Of a stretch of 64,000 nt of DNA, positions 8,839-19,704 are shown one piece after another (positions within the stretch are counted from its first letter, which is position 1; each line of letters opens with the position of its first letter). The notes under the pieces were generated by a model. That model saw only the letters and a program-made list of their open reading frames with translations, was not told where the DNA came from and ran no database searches. Source of the DNA: Candidatus Competibacteraceae bacterium. GTDB lineage: Bacteria > Pseudomonadota > Gammaproteobacteria > Competibacterales > Competibacteraceae. A program made the translations under genes and the position numbers. The stretch is taken from the NCBI GenBank assembly GCA_016713505.1, contig JADJPA010000001.1:2865501-2929500 (forward strand). The letters are read 5' to 3'.

Positions 8839-9316
8839 TAATGATCTCTTGCAGCGCGACAGCGACGGTTTGTCGGCGCACGGCGTCGCGATCTCCAGAG
8901 AACTGGCGGCGCTCGATCCGGGGCGGTGAACCATCGGCTAAGGCCCAGGCCAGATAAACGGTGCCGACCGGTTTGTCGGGCGTGCCGCCATCGGGGCCGG
9001 CGATGCCGCTGACCGCGACGGCGATAACGGCGGAACTGCGTTGCAGGGCGCCGACGGCCATTTCAGCGACCGTTTCGGCGCTGACCGCGCCGTACCGGGC
9101 CAGCGTGGACTCCCGCACGCCCAGCAATTCGATTTTGGCGGCGTTGCTGTAGGTGACGAAACCCCGGTCGAACCAGCCGGAACTGCCCGGAATGTCGGTC
9201 ATCACCTTGGCGATCCAGCCGCCGGTACAGGATTCGGCGGTGGCCAGCAGGGCGTTGCGGCCATGCAAGGTCTGGCCGACTTGCGCGGCCAATGCGTGCA
9301 GGGCTGAGCCGGTCAT
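8816..9316 (-). CDS. pncC: Nicotinamide-nucleotide amidohydrolase (CinA C-terminal domain type)
   Basis: A 166-residue single-domain CinA-type enzyme that deamidates NMN to NaMN in NAD recycling. The signature AESCTGG (residues 27-33) contains the active-site serine, and AVSGIAGPDGGTPDKPVGTVYLA is the second conserved block. The N-terminal ADP-ribose pyrophosphatase domain of long CinA proteins is absent, as in E. coli PncC (YgaD). The ATG at 9316 overlaps the corA stop (ATGA), indicating translational coupling. Its place just upstream of recA is a conserved gammaproteobacterial feature (cinA-recA). Confidence 0.93.
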   Translation of the reverse strand: MTGSALHALAAQVGQTLHGRNALLATAESCTGGWIAKVMTDIPGSSGWFDRGFVTYSNAAKIELLGVRESTLARYGAVSAETVAEMAVGALQRSSAVIAVAVSGIAGPDGGTPDKPVGTVYLAWALADGSPPRIERRQFSGDRDAVRRQTVAVALQEIINVFSQPA

Positions 9317-10275
9317 TTCAGCCAGCCTTTTTTGCGGAAGTACCAAAAAGGCGCGGCGATCGAAGTGGCCATCAGGCCGAGCGCGAAGGGGTAACCGAAC
9401 AGCCATTTGAGTTCGGGCATGAAGTCGAAATTCATGCCGTAAATGCTGGCGATCAGGGTCGGCGGCAGCAGGGCGACCGAGGCCACCGAGAAAATCTTGA
9501 TGATCTTGTTCTGATTGATGTTGATGAAACCGACCGTGGCGTCCATCAGGAAGTTGATCTTTTCGAACAAGAAGGAGGTATGGCCGTCCAGCGATTCGAT
9601 GTCGCGCAAAATCTGGCGGGATTCCTCGATCTGTTCGTTGGAAAGCAACCGTCGCCGCATCAAAAAGGAAATCGCGCGGCGGGTGTCCATCAAATTGCGG
9701 CGGATGCGACCGTTCAGATCTTCCTCACGAGCGATCCCGGCCAATACCTCGGCGGCGGCTTCATCGGTCAAGTGGGCGGTCAGCACCCGGTTGCCGATCT
9801 CTTCCAAATGAGCGTAAATCCCTTCCAAGGCATCGGCGGAATACTCGGCGTCGGTGGCGTACAGATCGAGCAGCACATCCCGGCAGTTTTCAAGATAGCC
9901 GGGCTGATGGCGGGCGCGCAGGCGCAATAGCCGGAAAACCGCTAAATCTTCCTCGTGCAGGCTGAACAGGATGTCTTGTCTGAGCACGAAGGCGACCGGC
10001 ACGTTGCGGGATTCATCGGCCTTGTCGAGCAAAAAATCGGAGCGGATTTGCAAGGAGCCGTTCGCATCCTCAAAACAGCGGGCGCTGGCTTCAATGTCGC
10101 CAAAATCGTCTTCATCCGGCAATGTCAGCTTGAACAGCTCTTTGACCAGCAGCCGCTCGTCATCGGTCGGCGCGTAAAAGTCGATCCAAATGGGTCGGGC
10201 CTGCTCCAGGTCGGCCTTGGTTTCGATTTGAATTTGGCGGAGGCGGCCGTTTTGCAGTTCGAATGCGTTGATCAT
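9313..10275 (-). CDS. corA: CorA-type magnesium/cobalt transport protein
   Basis: A 320-residue divalent cation channel of the inner membrane. The large N-terminal cytoplasmic domain is followed by two C-terminal transmembrane helices; the defining YGMNFDFMPEL loop, with GMN at residues 280-282, lies between them, and the protein ends with the basic FRKKGWLK. Length and topology fit the CorA family (316 residues in E. coli). It is the first gene of the corA-cinA-thpR run, with cinA overlapping its stop. The 360 bases upstream hold no other gene and probably carry its promoter. Confidence 0.95.
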   Translation of the reverse strand: MINAFELQNGRLRQIQIETKADLEQARPIWIDFYAPTDDERLLVKELFKLTLPDEDDFGDIEASARCFEDANGSLQIRSDFLLDKADESRNVPVAFVLRQDILFSLHEEDLAVFRLLRLRARHQPGYLENCRDVLLDLYATDAEYSADALEGIYAHLEEIGNRVLTAHLTDEAAAEVLAGIAREEDLNGRIRRNLMDTRRAISFLMRRRLLSNEQIEESRQILRDIESLDGHTSFLFEKINFLMDATVGFININQNKIIKIFSVASVALLPPTLIASIYGMNFDFMPELKWLFGYPFALGLMATSIAAPFWYFRKKGWLK

Positions 10276-10639
10276 GGATTGGACGTGGTTGAGCGATGTG
10301 ACACGAAAAAGCGGTGAAATGCAGGCTCAGTTAAGGAAAGCGCCTGGTTCGTCGCTAGCGCTATCCAGCAAACCTTTTACCGAGCTTAAGTTGGATTTTC
10401 TAAGTCGCCGGCGCGGCCGTGTCGAGGGCGTCGCGGGAAAAGCGTGTTGCGGATCGGTTTGGAAAGGTGCTTGCTGTATGCGCCGGAGGCCGCCGTATCA
10501 GAGCTGGCCGGCCCAATTCATTCTGAAATTTTTCAAAACGCGCCGTTGATCCGAGCGCTTTTCGCTAATCAAGCGCCCCAAAGAGGGGTCTCTATAAATA
10601 GAGATTCTTTGGGGCGAGCCATGGCCGCTTCAAACGGGA
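10276..10639. other. Intergenic region between corA and the repeat lipoprotein gene
   Basis: About 364 bases without a credible coding region. The right part holds the nested hairpin at 10574-10616, assigned to the lipoprotein transcript that runs leftward into it. The left part is upstream of corA and should hold its promoter, but no convincing -35/-10 pair or leader structure could be assigned by eye. Confidence 0.5.
10574..10616 (-). terminator. Nested hairpin downstream of the repeat lipoprotein gene
   Basis: The 11-bp arms CGCCCCAAAGA (10574-10584) and TCTTTGGGGCG (10606-10616) are perfectly complementary. Inside them a second small inverted repeat TCTCTAT/ATAGAGA is present. The structure lies 24 bases past the lipoprotein stop and probably terminates or stabilises its mRNA. 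It has no long T tract, so intrinsic termination is not certain. Confidence 0.6.
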
Positions 10640-11224
10640 TTAGTTGGCGGGTTTGGTGCTGGGCTGGTTGACCTCGCGCTTGATTTCCCTGGCGCCTTCT
10701 TTAATCTCCTCTTTGGCGGCGGCCCCGGCGGCTTTAGTCGCCTCGACCGCCGTGGAAGCGGCTTCCTTAGTCACGACAGCGGCGTCGTGGGCGGCTTCCT
10801 TGGTGGCGGCGGCGGTCGCGGCAGCGGCTTCCTTGGTGGCGGCGGCGGCGTTAGCGGCGGCTTCCTTGGTCGCCTGGGCGGCGTCGTGGGCGGCTTCCTT
10901 GGTGGCGGCGGCGGCGTTAGCGGCGGCTTCCTTGGTGGCGGCGGCGGCTTCCTTGGTCACTTCGACAGTTTTGGCGCCGGCGGCGCTCGCTGCCGCGCCG
11001 GCGGCGCTCGCTGCCGCGCCGGCGGCTTCGCCGGCTTTACTCACCGCTTCGCTGGCTTTCTGAGAGGCTTCGCTGGCTTTCTGAGAGGCTTCGCTGGCTT
11101 TCACGTCAGCCTTGGCGGCGGCCGCGTCAGCCTTGGCGGCGGTTTGTTGTCTGTCTTCGCAGGCCCCCAGAGCGAGTGTCAGAGCCAATAGGGAGGGGAC
11201 CAGCAACAAACGAGAATTCATCAT
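10640..11224 (-). CDS. Alanine-rich repeat lipoprotein, LEA-like
   Basis: A 194-residue protein of unknown function. Residues 1-21 form a lipoprotein signal ending LALTLALGAC, so the mature protein should be lipid-anchored. The rest is nearly all Ala, Lys, Glu, Thr and Ser: first 7-residue units of the type SQKASEA, then Ala-rich spacers, then seven TKEAA units, six of them spaced exactly 11 residues apart. An 11-residue period with Ala, Lys and Glu resembles group 3 LEA desiccation proteins and predicts a long amphipathic helix. The C terminus is charged (KEEIKEGAREIKREVNQ). TAGGAG precedes the ATG at 11224. It is transcribed alone, divergent from mutS. A stress-protective envelope role is inference from composition. 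Confidence 0.75.
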   Translation of the reverse strand: MMNSRLLLVPSLLALTLALGACEDRQQTAAKADAAAAKADVKASEASQKASEASQKASEAVSKAGEAAGAAASAAGAAASAAGAKTVEVTKEAAAATKEAAANAAAATKEAAHDAAQATKEAAANAAAATKEAAAATAAATKEAAHDAAVVTKEAASTAVEATKAAGAAAKEEIKEGAREIKREVNQPSTKPAN

Positions 11225-11561
11225 CGATATGCTCCTATAAGGATTGGGTTTGTAGGGGGTTTCAAGGCTGTTCCGCAGACTTGGAACTTTGAGCGAGCCT
11301 TAAGTTTTGCCTTTATTAAAAATCGTTTTGGTAACGGCTCAACGAATGCCTGGCGCGGCACCTACGCCATCAGGCTAAAGCCGCTCAGGCTGTTGATGTG
11401 TGCTGGTCGGCTTCTATCGAAAACCAAAATTTTACAGATTTTTCAGGCATCACGAGTGATCGCGCGCGGCTCCACATCAACGATTGGTATGTTATTAGTT
11501 ACGAGGCATCCGCGCAACGGACTTTGACATGCGTCTGACAGGCTCGGCGCAAGAGGCTTAA
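11225..11561. other. Divergent intergenic region, lipoprotein gene / mutS
   Basis: About 337 bases separating two divergently transcribed genes; both promoters must lie here. The part near 11300-11350 is locally AT-rich (TTTATTAAAAATCG). No further gene, RNA structure or repeat was recognised. Confidence 0.5.
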
Positions 11562-14171
11562 ATGACTGTCGATACTGAAAAAAGCGAACCGAACGATCCA
11601 GCGGCTGACGCTTTTGAAAAACATACGCCCATGATGCGGCAATACCTGCGCATTAAGGCCCAGCATCCCGAGCTGCTGCTGTTTTATCGGATGGGAGATT
11701 TTTACGAACTGTTTTACGATGACGCCCGACGGGCCGCCGAACTGCTCAACATCACGCTGACCGCGCGCGGCCAGTCCGCCGGTGAACCGATTCCGATGGC
11801 GGGCGTACCGTTTCACGCGGTCGAAAACTACCTCGCCAAACTGGTCAAACTCGGTCTGTCGGTGGCGATTTGCGAGCAATTGGGTGATCCCGCCACCAGT
11901 AAAGGGCCGGTGGAGCGGCAGGTGGTGCGTATTGTCACGCCCGGTACCTTGACCGATGAGGCGTTGTTGGACGAGCGCCACGACAGCCTGCTGGTGGCGT
12001 TGCACGAGAGCAAGGGAACTTACGGCCTCGCCAGCCTGGCGTTGAGCGGCGGTCGGTTCACCATCATGCAACTGCGTGGTGAGGCGGCGTTGCACAACGA
12101 ACTAGAGCGGCTTCAGCCGGCGGAATTGCTGATCGCTGAAGATTGCAACCCGCCTGAATCCTGGCGGAGCCACCCTGGCCTGCGCCGCCAAGCGCCTTGG
12201 CATTTCGATGCGGACAGCGCCCGCCGTACCCTGTGTGCGCAGTTCGGCGTGCGCGATCTGGAAGGTTTCGGTTGCGCCGACCAACCGGTGGCCATCGCCG
12301 CCGCCGGTTGTCTCTTGCAATACGTCAAGGACACCCAGCGCAACGCCTTGCCGCATCTGACCGGCTTGCGGGTGGAGCGATACGAGGACAGCGTGATCGT
12401 GGACGCCGCCAGCCGCCGTAACCTAGAGCTGGAACAGAGCCTGAGCGGACGGCACGAGCATACGCTGATCGGCGTTCTGGACCGTTGCGTGACGCCGATG
12501 GGCGGGCGGCTGTTGCGTCGGTGGCTGCACCGGCCTTTGCGCGACTCGCGCACGCTCGGCCAACGGCGGGAGAGCGTGCGGCAACTGTTGGACAATGGCG
12601 GCTATGACTACCTGCGCGGTCTGCTGCGCGGCACTGGCGATGCGGAGCGGGTTCTGGCGCGGGTGGCGTTGAAATCGGCCCGGCCGCGCGACTTGATCGC
12701 CCTGGCCGATACCTTAAACCGCTTGCCCGGCATCCAACAATTTCTCAGCTTGTTGAATGCCGGTCTGTTAACGGAAATCGCCCGCCGCGCCGGCGCGCAT
12801 CCAGAGATGTGCGAGCTATTGCGTCGGGCTATCGTCACCAATCCGCCGCAAGTGCTGCGGGATGGCGGGGTGATCGCGCCGGGCTACGACGCCGAACTCG
12901 ACGAACTGCGCAATTTCAGCGACAAGGCCGATCAGTATTTGGTGGAGCTGGAAGCGCGCGAGCGCCAGCGCACCGGCATCAACAATCTCAAGGTCGGGTT
13001 CAATCGGGTCCACGGATACTATATCGAAGTGACCCGCGCCCAGTCGCGGGCGGTTCCCGCCGATTACCTCCGCCGCCAGACCCTCAAGGGTGCGGAGCGC
13101 TACATCATCCCGGAATTGCAAGCCTTCGAGCACAAGGCGCTGCACGCGCAGGAACAAGCGCTGGCGCGGGAAAAGCTGCTGTACGATGCGTTGCTGGAAC
13201 AGTTGATCGTCCGTTTGTCCGCTCTCCAAGCCAGCGCCGCCGCGCTGGCGGAATTGGACGTGTTGGCCGATCTTGCGGAACGCGCGGCCGAACTGCGCTG
13301 GAACCCGCCGGAACTGGTCGCCGAACCGGGCCTTGAGATCGCCGCCGGCCGGCATCCGGTCGTGGAGCAGGTGTTGGAGGAGCCGTTCGTTCCGAACGAT
13401 TTGCGGCTCGAACCCGCGCGGCGGCGGATGCTGGTCGTCACCGGTCCCAACCTGGGCGGTAAATCCACCTTCATGCGCCAGACCGCGCTGATCGTCTTGC
13501 TGGCGCATATCGGCAGTTTCGTCCCGGCCGAACGGGCGGTGCTCGGCCCCATCGACCGCATTTTTACCCGGATCGGCGCTTCCGACGATCTGGCTTCGGG
13601 CCGCTCGACCTTCATGGTGGAAATGAGCGAGGCCGCCAACATCCTCCATAACGCGACCCCGCACAGTCTGGTGTTGATCGACGAGATCGGCCGTGGCACC
13701 AGCACCTTCGACGGCCTGGCGCTGGCGTGGGCTTGCGCGGCGCATCTGGCGGCCACGGTGCGCGCCTTCACGCTGTTCGCCACCCATTACTTCGAACTGA
13801 CCCGCCTGCCGGACGAGCAGTCCGGCATCGCCAACGTTCATCTGGATGCGGTCGAACACGGCGAGACCATCGTGTTCCGGCATCGCGTGCAAGACGGCCC
13901 GGCCAGTCGCAGCTACGGCCTGCAAGTCGCGGCCTTGGCCGGAGTGCCGCCGGCGGTGATCCAGCAAGCCCGCCAGCGCTTGCGGCTGCTGGAGCGGCAG
14001 ATGTTGCGGCGGGAATTACCGGGGCGACCGGCCGCCTCGCCGCAACTGGCGTTGTTCGCGGACTCCGCGGCGCCGGTGGTTGCCGCCTTGGCCGAACTCG
14101 ATCCCGATGCGCTTGCGCCGGAACAGGCGCTCGCCGAACTCAAGCGGCTCAAAACGCTGAGCGATTCCTAA
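11562..14171 (+). CDS. mutS: DNA mismatch repair protein MutS
   Basis: An 869-residue mismatch-recognition ATPase. The N-terminal mismatch-binding domain carries the Phe-x-Glu motif in MGDFYELF (F47, E49), which stacks on the mispaired base. The C-terminal ATPase has Walker A GPNLGGKST near residues 628-636, Walker B/signature VLIDEIGRGTSTFDGLAL, and the ATHYFELT motif. The C terminus (PEQALAELKRLKTL) resembles the tetramerisation tail of E. coli MutS (853 residues). It is divergent from the lipoprotein gene and close to cinA-recA, as in many gammaproteobacteria. otsB follows 57 bases later and may be a separate unit. Confidence 0.98.
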   Translation: MTVDTEKSEPNDPAADAFEKHTPMMRQYLRIKAQHPELLLFYRMGDFYELFYDDARRAAELLNITLTARGQSAGEPIPMAGVPFHAVENYLAKLVKLGLSVAICEQLGDPATSKGPVERQVVRIVTPGTLTDEALLDERHDSLLVALHESKGTYGLASLALSGGRFTIMQLRGEAALHNELERLQPAELLIAEDCNPPESWRSHPGLRRQAPWHFDADSARRTLCAQFGVRDLEGFGCADQPVAIAAAGCLLQYVKDTQRNALPHLTGLRVERYEDSVIVDAASRRNLELEQSLSGRHEHTLIGVLDRCVTPMGGRLLRRWLHRPLRDSRTLGQRRESVRQLLDNGGYDYLRGLLRGTGDAERVLARVALKSARPRDLIALADTLNRLPGIQQFLSLLNAGLLTEIARRAGAHPEMCELLRRAIVTNPPQVLRDGGVIAPGYDAELDELRNFSDKADQYLVELEARERQRTGINNLKVGFNRVHGYYIEVTRAQSRAVPADYLRRQTLKGAERYIIPELQAFEHKALHAQEQALAREKLLYDALLEQLIVRLSALQASAAALAELDVLADLAERAAELRWNPPELVAEPGLEIAAGRHPVVEQVLEEPFVPNDLRLEPARRRMLVVTGPNLGGKSTFMRQTALIVLLAHIGSFVPAERAVLGPIDRIFTRIGASDDLASGRSTFMVEMSEAANILHNATPHSLVLIDEIGRGTSTFDGLALAWACAAHLAATVRAFTLFATHYFELTRLPDEQSGIANVHLDAVEHGETIVFRHRVQDGPASRSYGLQVAALAGVPPAVIQQARQRLRLLERQMLRRELPGRPAASPQLALFADSAAPVVAALAELDPDALAPEQALAELKRLKTLSDS

Positions 14172-14228
14172 TCTAGACTTAAATTCAAGACAGGGTGTTC
14201 AGCGACGGCGGCTTTGGGAGTGGAGTGC

Positions 14229-15065
14229 ATGAACGAGCAGAACGCGTCAAGCGATGCCGCGGTTATTTTAGAGCGGTTGGTTTCCGACAGCCGGCGTGGC
14301 GAGAGACTGGTGTTGGTGTTCGACTATGACGGGACGTTGGTGCCGTTTGCGGCGTATCCCGAGCTGGCACAGCTCGATCCCGCCGTGCGCGGCGTTCTGG
14401 CGCGGCTGGCCGCGCTGCCGCGCGTCACAGTCGCCGTGCTCAGCGGTCGGGGGCTGAGCGATGTCGCCGGCATGGTCGATCTGCCGGACTTGCATTATGG
14501 CGGTTCCACCGGGTTGGAACTGGAACTGGCCGGAGTGCGCCACCTTCCGGTCGAGACTCCAAGAAATCGCTTGATGCTGGAGGGGCTAAGCACCGCGCTC
14601 GAAGCGCGGTTGACCCGCTATCCGGGCGCATGGATGGAAAAAAAACCGTTCGGTTTTACCGTTCACTATCGCCAGGTCGCGACGGATCGCGCGGACGCGA
14701 TGCGGGCGGACACGCTGGCGTTGCTCGACCCTCATGCCGATGATTTGCAGATCTTCGAAGGGCCGCTCTCCTTGGAAGTGGGGCCGGCCCACGGGCGGAA
14801 CAAGGGCACGGCATTGCGCGCCATCCACGCTCACGACGGCGCGGAGCCGGCGACGGTGCTCTATGCCGGCGATTCCAGCAACGACGCATCGGCGCTGGCG
14901 GTCGCCGCCGAACTGGGCGGCATCGCGCTCGGCATCGGACCGGAGCCGCCGGCGGAAGCGACCGCGCGCTTGCCCGATCCCGCCGCTCTGATCGCACTGT
15001 TGACCGCCTTGGCCGCTGGCTTGGCCGCGATTCCTTGCGCTGTTCTAACGCCTCCATCCTCGTGA
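14229..15065 (+). CDS. otsB: Trehalose-6-phosphate phosphatase
   Basis: A 278-residue HAD-superfamily phosphatase converting trehalose 6-phosphate to trehalose. Motif I is FDYDGTLVPF, with DYDGT at residues 32-36 (the first Asp is the nucleophile). VAVLSGR, the cap-domain sequence EKKPFGFTVHYR and motif IV LYAGDSSNDASALA are all in place. The ATG at 14229 with GGGAGTGGAG upstream is preferred over a TTG five codons earlier. No otsA lies next to it. treS-mak begins 53 bases downstream on the same strand, so the two form a trehalose module: OtsB makes trehalose and TreS-Mak converts it to maltose and maltose 1-phosphate. Confidence 0.92.
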   Translation: MNEQNASSDAAVILERLVSDSRRGERLVLVFDYDGTLVPFAAYPELAQLDPAVRGVLARLAALPRVTVAVLSGRGLSDVAGMVDLPDLHYGGSTGLELELAGVRHLPVETPRNRLMLEGLSTALEARLTRYPGAWMEKKPFGFTVHYRQVATDRADAMRADTLALLDPHADDLQIFEGPLSLEVGPAHGRNKGTALRAIHAHDGAEPATVLYAGDSSNDASALAVAAELGGIALGIGPEPPAEATARLPDPAALIALLTALAAGLAAIPCAVLTPPSS

Positions 15066-15118
15066 AGGTTGTTTTAACCGAAACGCGCTCGATAACTTCA
15101 AGAATTTAGGAGACTGAT

Positions 15119-18442
<3,324 letters not shown>

Positions 18443-18461
18443 TCGGAAAGATCGCGCGCCG

Positions 18462-19433
18462 ATGCCGCTGACCGCCCGCCAACGATCCCAGTTCTTCTCG
18501 CAACTGGCGACGATGGAGCACGCTGGAATTTCTCCGGCGCAAGCGTTCGCCACGATCGGACGCGATTTGCCGGCCGACGCCCGGCACGCCTTGGCGCAGG
18601 CCGCCGCCGCGCTCGCCAAGGGTGCGGATTTGGCGAGCGCGGGCCGAGATAGCGGTGTGCTGCTGCCGTGGGAGGTTCGGCTGGTAAGGGCGGCGGCCAC
18701 GGGCGGACGGCTGGAATCTTTATACCGGCGCTTGAACGAGCATTACACCAGTCGCGCCAAGCTGTTTGCCCGCCTGAAGTCGCGGCTGCTGTTGCCCTTT
18801 CTGATTCTGACGCTGGCGACCTTCGTGGCCCCCTTTCCGGCGCTGTTCCAAGGCGCTATCGGACTGGGTGGCTATTTGTGGCGGGCGCTCGGACCGCCGC
18901 TGTTGCTGTACGGCGGCTTGTATTTACTGGTGCTCGCCTACCGCCAGCAACAGCTTCGCGAAACCGGTACCAGCGGGGCGCGATTCCTGTTAGCCATACC
19001 CGTACTCGGTAAGTTGCTGGCGCGCCAGCAGCGGCGCGATGGCGTTTTCAGCCTGCTGCTGTTGCTGGAATCCGGGGTGCCGGTGCTAGAAGCGTTGCCC
19101 CTGGCCGGAAAGAGCGTCGCCGATCCGCTGCTGCGCTCCCGTTTCGCGGGCGCGGCGGCGGCGCTGGCCGACGGTCGGTCGGCGCTGGCCGAGACCTTGC
19201 AGCGTTACGGTGTGGTGGACGATCCCGGCGCGGTGGCGCTGTTCGCCAGCGGCGAAGCGGCGGGGCGGCTCGATCAGGTCATCGCCCACCAACTCCGCCG
19301 GTGGGATGCGGAGTTGGAGCGGCAATGGGATACGCTGGCCGAATGGCTGCCCCGGCTATTTTATGTGGGCGTGGCGATCTTTATGGCGGTGAATATCGCG
19401 GGCGGTTATCGGGGGCTGCCCGTTCCGGATTGA
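18462..19433 (+). CDS. Type II secretion/type IV pilus F-type inner-membrane protein (GspF/PilC-like)
   Basis: A 323-residue membrane protein with the duplicated T2SSF domain: QFFSQLATMEHAGISPAQAF near residue 10 begins the first copy and GVFSLLLLLESGVPVLEALP the second. The hydrophobic segments around residues 110-135, 140-165 and the C terminus fit the three-helix topology. It is shorter than classical PilC/GspF (about 400 residues), and no pilus or secretion ATPase, pseudopilin or secretin lies nearby. The ATG at 18462 follows the treS-mak stop by 19 bases, so it may be read on the same transcript. Family membership is clear; which machine it serves is unknown. Confidence 0.8.
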   Translation: MPLTARQRSQFFSQLATMEHAGISPAQAFATIGRDLPADARHALAQAAAALAKGADLASAGRDSGVLLPWEVRLVRAAATGGRLESLYRRLNEHYTSRAKLFARLKSRLLLPFLILTLATFVAPFPALFQGAIGLGGYLWRALGPPLLLYGGLYLLVLAYRQQQLRETGTSGARFLLAIPVLGKLLARQQRRDGVFSLLLLLESGVPVLEALPLAGKSVADPLLRSRFAGAAAALADGRSALAETLQRYGVVDDPGAVALFASGEAAGRLDQVIAHQLRRWDAELERQWDTLAEWLPRLFYVGVAIFMAVNIAGGYRGLPVPD

Positions 19434-19453
19434 CGGCGTTGGGAGAAAGAACC

Positions 19454-19702
19454 ATGACGACATTTCATGACCTGCGAAGCCGGCGGCGGGACTTACTGAA
19501 CGATTTGGATGAACTGGAGGATGCCTTTGCCGAAGTGACCGCCGCGCTCGACGAGCCGGCGAACGACGATGAGGACGCCCGCGCCGAGCAGCGCCGACAC
19601 TTTGCTTGGCTGGAGCGCCAGCGGGCCGGCTTGCTGGTGGTGTTGAGCGAAACGGAGCGGGCGCTGCTGGAATTCGGCGCGGACGGTTGGGACGATCCGT
19701 AA
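19454..19702 (+). CDS. Small acidic hypothetical protein
   Basis: An 82-residue protein rich in Asp, Glu, Arg and Leu (DLLNDLDELEDAFAEVTAAL; FAWLERQRAGLLVVLSETER), predicted to be two helices, probably a coiled coil. It has no signal peptide and no known domain that I recognise. It lies 20 bases after the GspF-like gene and is preceded by GGGAGAAAG, a good ribosome site, so it is likely a real gene of the same transcript. It converges on the ABC exporter with a 2-base gap. Confidence 0.6.
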   Translation: MTTFHDLRSRRRDLLNDLDELEDAFAEVTAALDEPANDDEDARAEQRRHFAWLERQRAGLLVVLSETERALLEFGADGWDDP

Positions 19703-19704
19703 TC

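Noticed and set aside
10787..11191. Glycine-rich open frame opposite the repeat lipoprotein
   Set aside because: It is the complement of Ala-rich repeats; the minus-strand frame has a lipobox and ribosome site.
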